From positions 87,748-151,747 of the forward strand of contig NZ_JAOCQF010000004.1 in NCBI RefSeq assembly GCF_025380365.1: a DNA stretch of 64,000 bases, written 5' to 3'. The DNA comes from Albidovulum sediminis (lineage in GTDB: Bacteria; Pseudomonadota; Alphaproteobacteria; Rhodobacterales; Rhodobacteraceae). The translations under genes were made by a program, and so were the position numbers. The notes below the pieces were generated by a model. The model made no database searches and had not been told where the DNA came from. It was given only the letters and a program-made list of their open reading frames with translations. This document shows positions 53,605 through 60,757 of this stretch, one piece after another (within the stretch, counting starts at the first letter, position 1; each line of letters opens with the position of its first letter).

Positions 53605-54705
53605 ATGAAACTCAGCAGACGGACGACGCTGACTGCACTTGGCGGTGCCCTCGCGATGCCCTACGTCCGGCCTTCCTGGGCGCAGGCCGGAACGGTGAAC
53701 GTCTACAACTGGGCCGATTACATCGGTGAAACCACGCTGGCGGATTTCGAGGCCCAGACGGGCATCGGAGTCGTCTACGACACCTATTCCTCGGCGGAGG
53801 AAGCGCAGGCGAAGATGCTGGCGGGGTCGACGGGATACGATGTGGTGGACCACGCGGGCGTCGACATGCCCCGCGCCATCACCGCTGGCATCTACGAAAA
53901 GCTCGACAAGTCGCTGCTGCCGAACTGGAAGAACCTCGATACCGAGGTGCTCCGCATCCTTGCGGGGTGGGATCCCGGCAACGAATACGGCATGCCTTAC
54001 ATATGGGGATCGGTCGGCTTCACCTACAACGTCGACATGGTGCTGGAACGCATCCCCGACGCCGACATGACCTCGATGGACCTGATCTTCAAACCGGAGA
54101 ACGCGGAGAAGCTGGCGGATTGCGGCATCTCGATCCTCGACAGCCCGACCGACATCATGCTGATGGTGCTGAAATACCTTGGCCTTGACGGCGACACGAC
54201 CAACGTCGCCGACTACGACAAGGTCGTGGAGGCGTTCAAGCCGATCCGCCAGTACATCCGCACCTTCGACAACACCAACTACCTCAACGCGATCCCGAAC
54301 GGCGAACTTTGCGCGATCAACAACTGGTCGGGCGACTACGCGACCGCCGCAGGCCGGGCGGCCGAGGCGGGGATCGAGATGAACCTGGCCTACTTCGTGC
54401 CGAAGACCGGCGCCCCGGCCTGGGTCGACTGCATGGCGATCCCCTCGGATGCGCCGAACCGCGAGAACGGTTACAAGTTCATGAACTTCCTGATGGAGCC
54501 GCAGGTCGCGGCGGGCGACACCAACTACACCTACTACGCCACCGCCAACGTTCCGGCGAAGGAGTTCATCCTGCCCGAGATCCTCGAGGATCCCGCGGTC
54601 TACCCGGACGCCGAAACCATCGGCCGCATGTGGGCGCCCAAGCCCTTCAACGAGGAACAGGACCGGGCAATGACCCGCGCCTGGCAGGCGATCAAGACTG
54701 GTTGA
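53605..54705 (+). CDS. ABC transporter substrate-binding protein, PotD/PotF family
   Basis: A 366-residue periplasmic binding protein with a signal sequence that starts KLSRRTTLTAL (twin-arginine-like) and ends near PSWAQA. The mature part begins TVNVYNWADYIGETTLADFE, characteristic of polyamine-binding PotD/PotF. Not all members bind polyamines; compounds with cationic nitrogen are common. In an island with two Rieske oxygenases and a BetI-like repressor the ligand may be a quaternary amine zwitterion. AGGAG precedes the ATG. Confidence 0.88.
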   Translation: MKLSRRTTLTALGGALAMPYVRPSWAQAGTVNVYNWADYIGETTLADFEAQTGIGVVYDTYSSAEEAQAKMLAGSTGYDVVDHAGVDMPRAITAGIYEKLDKSLLPNWKNLDTEVLRILAGWDPGNEYGMPYIWGSVGFTYNVDMVLERIPDADMTSMDLIFKPENAEKLADCGISILDSPTDIMLMVLKYLGLDGDTTNVADYDKVVEAFKPIRQYIRTFDNTNYLNAIPNGELCAINNWSGDYATAAGRAAEAGIEMNLAYFVPKTGAPAWVDCMAIPSDAPNRENGYKFMNFLMEPQVAAGDTNYTYYATANVPAKEFILPEILEDPAVYPDAETIGRMWAPKPFNEEQDRAMTRAWQAIKTG

Positions 54706-54734
54706 CGGGAAGGCCCCGGGGGTAAACCGCTGAA

Positions 54735-55874
54735 ATGCAGGTCACGACATCAATCGCAGCATCTGCGGTGGCGCCTGAAGTGGCGCCGCCGTTCATCCGC
54801 ATCGAGGGCGTGACCAAGCGCTTCGGCACCTTCACGGCGGTATCCTCCGTCACACTCGATATCCGGAAGGGCGAGATCTTCGCCCTTCTCGGCGGCTCCG
54901 GCTGTGGCAAGACCACGCTTCTCAGGATGCTTGCCGGGTTCGAGACCCCGACCGAGGGGCGCATCTTCATCGACGGGCAGGACATGACCGGCGTTCCGGC
55001 CTATGAACGCCCCGTCCACATGATGTTCCAGAGCTACGCGCTGTTTCCGCACATGACGGTGGAAAAGAACATCGGCTACGGGCTGAAGCACGAGCGGATG
55101 ACCGAAGCGCAGCGAAAAGACCGTGTGCGCGAAATGCTGGAGCTGGTGCAGCTGACCGAGTTCGCGCACCGCAAGCCGCACCAGATCTCGGGCGGGCAGC
55201 GGCAGCGGGTCGCGCTGGCACGCGCGCTGGCGCGGCAGCCGAAGCTCCTGCTGCTCGACGAACCGCTGGCCGCGCTCGACAAGAAGCTGCGCGAACATAC
55301 GCAGTTCGAACTCATGGACATCCAGCACAAGACCGGCACCACCTTCATCGTCGTCACCCACGACCAGGAAGAGGCTATGATCCTCTCGAACCGCATCGCG
55401 GTGATGGACAAGGGCGAGGTGAAGCAGGTGGGCAGCCCCACCGAGATCTACGAATTCCCCAACAGCCGTTTTGTCGCCGGCTTCATCGGCTCCATCACCT
55501 TCTTCGAAGGCAAGGTGGCCTCGGTTGCGGGCGATCAGGCGGTGGTGGACGTGCCCGACCTCGGCGGGCAGGTGACGGCGCGGGCGGTGCCCGGAACCGC
55601 GCCCGGCCAGGTGCTTACTCTCGCGCTCAGGCCCGAGAAGATCGCGATCTCGCGCGCCCGGCCGGAGGGCCCCAATGCCTTCGAGGGCACGGTGGATGAC
55701 CTCGGCTACTTCGGCAAGGACTCGCTCTACAAGGTGAAGCTTGCCTCGGGCAAGGTTCTGTCGGTGCTGTCGGTCAACGCGCGGCGTGCGGACGAAAGGC
55801 AACGCGTCGCGGCGTGGGAAGACCGGGTCTGGCTCTCGTTCGAGCCGGGCGCCGCAATCCTTCTGACGAGCTGA
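54735..55874 (+). CDS. ABC transporter ATP-binding protein, PotA/PotG family
   Basis: A 379-residue ATPase. Walker A is LLGGSGCGKTTLL, the signature ISGGQRQRVALARAL, Walker B LLLLDEPLAALD, with a C-terminal TOBE domain (about 285-375) typical of PotA. It powers the importer encoded around it. It lies 29 nt after the binding-protein gene and 9 nt before the first permease. Confidence 0.92.
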   Translation: MQVTTSIAASAVAPEVAPPFIRIEGVTKRFGTFTAVSSVTLDIRKGEIFALLGGSGCGKTTLLRMLAGFETPTEGRIFIDGQDMTGVPAYERPVHMMFQSYALFPHMTVEKNIGYGLKHERMTEAQRKDRVREMLELVQLTEFAHRKPHQISGGQRQRVALARALARQPKLLLLDEPLAALDKKLREHTQFELMDIQHKTGTTFIVVTHDQEEAMILSNRIAVMDKGEVKQVGSPTEIYEFPNSRFVAGFIGSITFFEGKVASVAGDQAVVDVPDLGGQVTARAVPGTAPGQVLTLALRPEKIAISRARPEGPNAFEGTVDDLGYFGKDSLYKVKLASGKVLSVLSVNARRADERQRVAAWEDRVWLSFEPGAAILLTS

Positions 55875-55883
55875 GGCAGGCCG

Positions 55884-56855
55884 ATGACCGAAAGCCCCGA
55901 CATCGCGGCCCGACATGCCAGCGCGCGCCCCTCCAAGGGCGGATTCCTGCGCTGGTTCAACCGGCGCGGTTGGGCGGACATCACGATCGCCACGCCCTAC
56001 GTCTGGCTTCTTGTTTTCTTCCTGGTGCCCTTCATCATCGTGATCGCGATGAGTGTGGCGACGCGCACGCCGACTTCGCCCCCGTTCGGGTTTGGCGGAG
56101 ATCATCCGCTGATCAACACGGCGACCTACGAGCGGCTATTTTCCGACAGCCTTTACATCCGCGCTTTCCTGACCTCGATCCGGAACGCGGCCTTCGCGAC
56201 CGTTCTTTGCCTGCTGATCGGCTATCCGATGGCGCTGGGTCTGACGCGCGTGTCGAAGTCCTGGCGCAACATCCTGCTGATGCTGGTTATCCTGCCCTTC
56301 TGGACCTCGTTCCTGCTGCGGGTCTATGCTTGGATGGGACTGATGGGCAACAACAGCTGGTTCAACAAGCTGCTGACCTCGGCCTACAACATTATGGCGC
56401 CCGAGGAATGGGCGGTCCGCTCCATCCAGATGATGAACACGAACTTCGCGGTGGTTCTGGTCACGGTCTATTCCTACCTGCCGTTCATGATCCTGCCGCT
56501 TTACGCCAACCTCGAAAAGCTTGACCTGACGCTGAACGAGGCGGCCGAGGATCTGGGCTCGCGGCCGTTCCGGGTGTTCCTCGACGTGACCTTGCCGCTT
56601 TCGGTGCCGGGGATCATCGCCGGCGGGCTTCTGGTGTTCATCCCGGCGTCGGGCGAACTGATCATTCCGGGCCTTGTTGGCAACCCGTCGCAACCCATGA
56701 TCGGCCGGGTGATCCAGGACGAATTCGCCTCGGCCCGCGACTGGCCCATGGCCTCTGCCGTGGCGGTCGCGCTTCTGCTGCTTCTGGTCGTGCCGATGAT
56801 GCTCTATTCGCACTTCGAGGCGAAGGCGCACGAGAAGAGGGCGATGGAGCCATGA
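55884..56855 (+). CDS. ABC transporter permease, PotB/PotH family
   Basis: A 323-residue inner-membrane permease with six or so hydrophobic segments (for example WLLVFFLVPFIIVIAMSV and ILLMLVILPFWTSFLL) and the EAA loop LNEAAEDLGSRPFRVFLDV that contacts the ATPase. It overlaps the second permease gene by ATGA. Confidence 0.9.
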   Translation: MTESPDIAARHASARPSKGGFLRWFNRRGWADITIATPYVWLLVFFLVPFIIVIAMSVATRTPTSPPFGFGGDHPLINTATYERLFSDSLYIRAFLTSIRNAAFATVLCLLIGYPMALGLTRVSKSWRNILLMLVILPFWTSFLLRVYAWMGLMGNNSWFNKLLTSAYNIMAPEEWAVRSIQMMNTNFAVVLVTVYSYLPFMILPLYANLEKLDLTLNEAAEDLGSRPFRVFLDVTLPLSVPGIIAGGLLVFIPASGELIIPGLVGNPSQPMIGRVIQDEFASARDWPMASAVAVALLLLLVVPMMLYSHFEAKAHEKRAMEP

Positions 56856-57691
56856 AACGCAAGTCGCGCTTCCTGGTAACGATGCTGTGCTTCGGCTTCG
56901 CGTTCTTCTACGTGCCGATCCTTTCGATGATGGTCTTTTCGTTCAACAACGCGCGGCTTGCGACGGTGTGGGGTGGATTTTCGACGAAATGGTACGCGAA
57001 GCTCTTCGAGAACGATCAGGTGATCAACGCCGCCATCCTGTCGGTCAAGATCGCGCTCCTGTCCGCGACCTTCGCCACCATCCTCGGCACGATGGCGGGG
57101 CTTGCGCTGGCGCGGTTCAAGTCCTTCCGGGGCCGGACGCTGTTTTCCGGCCTTGTCACCGCGCCGCTGATCATGCCCGAGGTCATCACCGGCATCTCGT
57201 CGCTGATCTTCTTCATCATGCTGGCCGAATGGGTGGGCTGGCCCGCCCAGCGGGGCTTTGCCACGGTGACGCTGGCGCATATCACATTCTCCATGGTCTT
57301 CGTGACAACCATCGTCCATTCCCGCCTGAGCGAGGCCGACGTGTCTGTCGAGGAGGCGGCGATGGACCTCGGCTCCCGTCCCTGGCAGGTGATGAAGGAC
57401 GTCACGCTGCCGATCATCTCGCCCGCGATCCTGTCGGGCTGGCTCCTGGCCTTCACCATCTCGCTGGACGACGTGGTCATCACCTCGTTCACCACGGGGC
57501 CCGGCAATACCACGCTGCCGCTGCTGATCTGGTCGAAGGTCAAGCTGGGCGTCACGCCGGACGTGAACGCGCTGGCGACGATCACGGTCTGCGTCGTCGG
57601 CATCGGCGTCATCATTGCGGGCATCATCATGAATGCCGCGGAACGCCGGCGGGAGCGTGACGCTCAACTGGCCTATCAAGCGAATCTTTGA
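56852..57691 (+). CDS. ABC transporter permease, PotC/PotI family
   Basis: A 279-residue permease with several transmembrane segments (MLCFGFAFFYVPILSMMVFS first) and an EAA loop VEEAAMDLGSRPWQVMKDV. With the previous gene it forms the channel of the importer. It ends 2 nt before the cupin gene, so the latter is in the same operon. Confidence 0.9.
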   Translation: MKRKSRFLVTMLCFGFAFFYVPILSMMVFSFNNARLATVWGGFSTKWYAKLFENDQVINAAILSVKIALLSATFATILGTMAGLALARFKSFRGRTLFSGLVTAPLIMPEVITGISSLIFFIMLAEWVGWPAQRGFATVTLAHITFSMVFVTTIVHSRLSEADVSVEEAAMDLGSRPWQVMKDVTLPIISPAILSGWLLAFTISLDDVVITSFTTGPGNTTLPLLIWSKVKLGVTPDVNALATITVCVVGIGVIIAGIIMNAAERRRERDAQLAYQANL

Positions 57692-57693
57692 AC

Positions 57694-58587
57694 ATGGCAC
57701 CTGAACAAGACACCTATCTGGCAGAGCTGCATACGCCGATCGGGGCGGAAGGGTCGGGACGCCGCCGCTATGCGGCTGCGATGGCACTGCATCGCGCCGG
57801 CCGCCTGCCGGACGCGGCGCTCGAGGTCTATCGCATCTGCTCTCCGCGCGACCATGAGGATCCCTCCGCTTTGCTGGAGCGTCGGGGCCTTCTGTCCCAG
57901 GTTCCCGCCCCGGTCGCGCCCGGCCCGCGACTGGCGGCAAGCCGCCTTCTGGACGAGGCCGACCGCTATCTCGGGGGTCTCGATGGCCCCGGCGTCGCAG
58001 AGGTGCGCGCGGGCCTGTCGCGATGGCGCGGGGAGGGGCCAGAGCCGGTGGCGGCGGCATCCAACCCGGTCGTGGATCGCTGGCTGGCGCCCGCGCTGGA
58101 GCGGGCGGCCGAAACCCGGCCGGCGCTTGCGCAGGCGATCGGGCAGGCGGCACCGCACCTGAAGTGGATCACCTACGACGCCTATCCCCCCGACGCGATC
58201 GGCGCGGCCTTCCGCACGGGGCATGCCTTTGCCTCGCTCGTCGGAGGGGCGGGGGCGCCCTATCTGTCGCGCGACTTCGATTTCGGAGTGTTCCTGATCG
58301 CGCCGCGGGTCCTTTACCGCGACCATCGCCACGCCGCGCCGGAACTTTACGCGCCGCTGACGGGGCCGCACGGATGGCGTTTCGGCACCGGCGCGCCGCT
58401 TGCCTTGCTGCCCGCGCATGTGCCGGTCTGGAACGAACCGTTCCGCCCGCACCTGACCAAGGTCGGGGCTGTGCCATTCCTCTGCCTTTTCGGTTGGACG
58501 CGGGACGTCGACGAACCCGCGGAGGTTCTGGCCGCCGAGGATTGGGAAGCGCTTGAGGCCCTGCCTCTGGAAGCGGTCGAAGTCTAG
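57694..58587 (+). CDS. DMSP-lyase-family cupin protein
   Basis: A 297-residue protein whose C-terminal half is a cupin of the dimethylsulfoniopropionate lyase type. Y208-x2-H211-x-H213-x3-E217-x-Y219 (LYRDHRHAAPELY) reproduces the metal-binding pattern of that superfamily, followed by PLTGPHGWRFG and a later His in PFRPHLT. The N-terminal 150 residues are helical and longer than in DddQ. Sitting after a cationic-compound importer, it may cleave DMSP or a related zwitterion such as an N- or S-methylated analogue. True DMSP lyase activity is not established by sequence. Confidence 0.75.
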   Translation: MAPEQDTYLAELHTPIGAEGSGRRRYAAAMALHRAGRLPDAALEVYRICSPRDHEDPSALLERRGLLSQVPAPVAPGPRLAASRLLDEADRYLGGLDGPGVAEVRAGLSRWRGEGPEPVAAASNPVVDRWLAPALERAAETRPALAQAIGQAAPHLKWITYDAYPPDAIGAAFRTGHAFASLVGGAGAPYLSRDFDFGVFLIAPRVLYRDHRHAAPELYAPLTGPHGWRFGTGAPLALLPAHVPVWNEPFRPHLTKVGAVPFLCLFGWTRDVDEPAEVLAAEDWEALEALPLEAVEV

Positions 58588-58610
58588 ACGGCTCAACGAA
58601 GGAGGGACTG

Positions 58611-59396
58611 ATGGAAGCCGAAGGCGGAGAACTGTATCACCAGAGGCTGATCGACATGCTCGAGGCGATCTGGGGGCAGGGTTTCCTCTCGCCCGGTGGC
58701 CCGGAGGAAGTCGCCCGGCTGGTCGAAGGCTCCGACTTCGCCGGCAAGACGGTTCTGGACATCGGCTGCGGCGCGGGCGGGATCGACATTGCGCTCGTCC
58801 GCAACCATGGCGCCGGCTATGTCTGCGGTGTCGACGTGGAAGACACGGTTCTCGATCATGCCCGAAGGCTGGTTCATGCGGCGGGCTTCGATGATCGCAT
58901 CGGATGCCTCAAGGTTGTCCCGGGACCGCTGCCGTTTCCCCCCGAGACATTCGACATCGTGTTTTCCAAGGACTCGATCGTTCACATCGCCGACAAGCAC
59001 GCCCTGATGGCCGAGGTTTTCCGCGTGCTCAAGCGCGGCGGCTGGTTCGTCGCCTCGGACTGGCTGATCGGGCATGACGGGGATCCATCGTCGGAGATGG
59101 CGGCCTACATAAAGTCCGAGGGTCTGGATTTCGGGATGGCCTCGCCCGCGCGCTATCGCGACGCGATGGAGCGGGCGGGGTTCACGAACGTTCAGGTCAC
59201 AAGCCGCAACGCCTGGTACCGTGAAGTCGCGAAACAGGAACTCGCTCGCCTTCAGGGCCCGGTGGGAGAGGCTGCGGCCAAGGTCGTCGGCCGCGCGTTC
59301 GTCGACGACAATATCGGGATCTGGACGCGCATGGTGCCGGTTCTGGACAGCGGGGAACACTGCCCCACGCATCTGAAGGCGCAGAAACCGGCCTGA
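58611..59396 (+). CDS. SAM-dependent methyltransferase, phosphoethanolamine N-methyltransferase-like
   Basis: A 261-residue class I methyltransferase. VLDIGCGAGGIDIALV is the SAM motif; the GQGFLSPGG segment ahead of it and IVFSKDSIVHIADKHALM after it match plant/nematode phosphoethanolamine N-methyltransferases. AAGGAGGGA precedes the ATG. A methylating enzyme beside several demethylating ones is unexpected; it may make a betaine-like compound, detoxify a product, or act on a different substrate. Confidence 0.8.
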   Translation: MEAEGGELYHQRLIDMLEAIWGQGFLSPGGPEEVARLVEGSDFAGKTVLDIGCGAGGIDIALVRNHGAGYVCGVDVEDTVLDHARRLVHAAGFDDRIGCLKVVPGPLPFPPETFDIVFSKDSIVHIADKHALMAEVFRVLKRGGWFVASDWLIGHDGDPSSEMAAYIKSEGLDFGMASPARYRDAMERAGFTNVQVTSRNAWYREVAKQELARLQGPVGEAAAKVVGRAFVDDNIGIWTRMVPVLDSGEHCPTHLKAQKPA

Positions 59397-59426
59397 ACGA
59401 AGCGCGCCCGCGGGGCGGCGGCGCGA

Positions 59427-59942
59427 TCAGGCGGCGCTGGCGGTGCCCAGCGACAGCCAGTCCAGCACCGAGGCCGGATCGGCCGGAAGTTCGGTCGCCG
59501 CGCCTTCGGTGAACTCATGGAAGGCGCCGGCGTTCTCCGGGTTCAGGCCAAGCACGACCGGCAGCCCCCTGACCAGGGCCTCGGCGATCACGTCGCGAAA
59601 GCCGCGGCCCTCGGCCTCCTGCTTGCCGAACTTGTTGATCAGCAGGACGTCGGCGCCATCAGCTGCCAGCCGTCGCGCGACTTCGGCAACCGCCAGCTCC
59701 AACGCGCCCGCGTCCAGCCTGCAGCCGTCGGCGGCGTTTCCGAGATCCTGGGTGATGGACGTCGCCTCTCCGTCCGGCAGCAGGGCCAGCCGCATGTCGC
59801 AGTCGGTCCTGCCCGGACGCTCGACGTTGCGCTGAACGACGCCGACAAGGCGCAGCCCCCGTGCCTGCAGAAGCCGGGCAACCTCTGCAACGACGGCGTC
59901 GTTCCTGCCACGCTCGAGGCTGCTCACATAGGCAAGACGCAT
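59427..59942 (-). CDS. DUF2478-like P-loop-type NTPase-family protein
   Basis: A 171-residue protein starting RLAYVSSLERGRNDAVVAEV and containing GVVQRNVERPGRTDCDMRLA and LLINKFGKQEAEGRGFRDVI, which I recognise as DUF2478-like (related to THEP1-type nucleoside triphosphatases and often near molybdenum genes). The usual GKT/S Walker loop is replaced by LERGRND, so nucleotide binding is uncertain. AAAGGA precedes the ATG. No molybdenum gene is nearby. Function unknown. Confidence 0.72.
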   Translation of the reverse strand: MRLAYVSSLERGRNDAVVAEVARLLQARGLRLVGVVQRNVERPGRTDCDMRLALLPDGEATSITQDLGNAADGCRLDAGALELAVAEVARRLAADGADVLLINKFGKQEAEGRGFRDVIAEALVRGLPVVLGLNPENAGAFHEFTEGAATELPADPASVLDWLSLGTASAA

Positions 59943-60339
59943 TGCGTTCCTTTCAGGCCCCGCGGACTCCGCCGCCGAACCGACCGCAGCAAGTGATGAC
60001 GCAGTCGCGCCGTCGAATCAAGCCGCCGACGCGAGGCGGGCAAGCTGCTTCGATGCGCGGCAATAGTAAACGAGAACCCCGCAGGTGCAGAATTGCACAA
60101 TCAGGGTGCGGGCCCGCTCGCGGGAAGCCCGCAGATCCGCCCGCACCGCCGCGTGATGCGTAGGGGCGCATTGTTACAAGGCCGATCCGGCATGTGCGGT
60201 GCTGACGAAATTCAATGGCACAGGCGGAAAAATCGCCGTGAGGCACCGCGATGAAGCCGTGATTTCCCTTCTTCCCCTCGCCGCCCCACCTTGAGGTCAT
60301 TGGCGAAACGCCCTCAACCCAAACCTCAAGGACCCAGAA
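59943..60339. other. 397-nt intergenic region with a leader hairpin
   Basis: It separates the divergent DUF2478-like gene and the small secreted-protein gene. A short dyad GTGCA-N4-TGCAC occurs at 60085-60098. The right end contains the 9-bp inverted repeat at 60289-60331 that covers the ribosome-binding site of the next gene. No coding sequence was recognised, and no strong -35/-10 pair is obvious. Confidence 0.6.
60289..60331 (+). promoter_or_regulatory. Leader hairpin that can hide the Shine-Dalgarno site
   Basis: CCTTGAGGT (60289-60297) is the exact reverse complement of ACCTCAAGG (60323-60331). The second arm contains most of the AAGGA (60328-60332) that serves the ATG at 60340. When paired, translation of the small secreted protein would be blocked, suggesting control at the mRNA level (sRNA, temperature or protein). 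Confidence 0.45.
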
Positions 60340-60567
60340 ATGAAACGCATCCTCCTCACCGCGACCGCCCTCATGATCGCCGCTGGCGCGGCCTCGGCAA
60401 TGACCACCTCCTCGGAGCTGACCGCGTCCGAAAAGCATGAGATCAAGCGCTTTGTCCCGAACGCGGACTTCGACGGCCTGACCGTTGCTGATGTCCACGC
60501 GATCCAGGCGGCGATCTACGGCGGCAACGAAAATCGTGGCGGTCAGATCCGCGCGATCCTCAACTGA
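60340..60567 (+). CDS. Small secreted/periplasmic protein with signal peptide
   Basis: A 75-residue protein. Residues 1-20 (KRILLTATALMIAAGAASA) form a textbook Sec signal peptide with cleavage after ASA, leaving a mature domain of about 55 residues. The mature part (EIKRFVPNADFDGLTVADVH) has no Cys and resembles small alphaproteobacterial secreted proteins of unknown role. AAGGA sits 7 nt before the ATG. A good terminator follows, so it is a monocistronic gene. Confidence 0.8.
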   Translation: MKRILLTATALMIAAGAASAMTTSSELTASEKHEIKRFVPNADFDGLTVADVHAIQAAIYGGNENRGGQIRAILN

Positions 60568-60587
60568 TCCGACCCCGAATTGCTGGC

Positions 60588-60616
60588 GGGCGCTCCGGAA
60601 ACGGGGCGCCCGTTTC
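60588..60616 (+). terminator. Terminator after the small secreted-protein gene
   Basis: A 10-bp GC-rich stem (60588-60597 with 60602-60611, one G-T pair) capped by a GAAA tetraloop, followed by GTTTCG. The T-run is short but the hairpin is very stable. Confidence 0.65.
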
Positions 60617-60757
60617 GCTGTAACAGGTCTGACGCAATCGTGTTGCCGTGCCGGGTTACCCGACAAGCGGCTTCGCTGCTAAGGATTGTCAATCTTTTCT
60701 CTGACAGAAGCGGTTCTTGCTCACCATGGTCGCAATTACGTCGGGCGCGGTGGCGCC

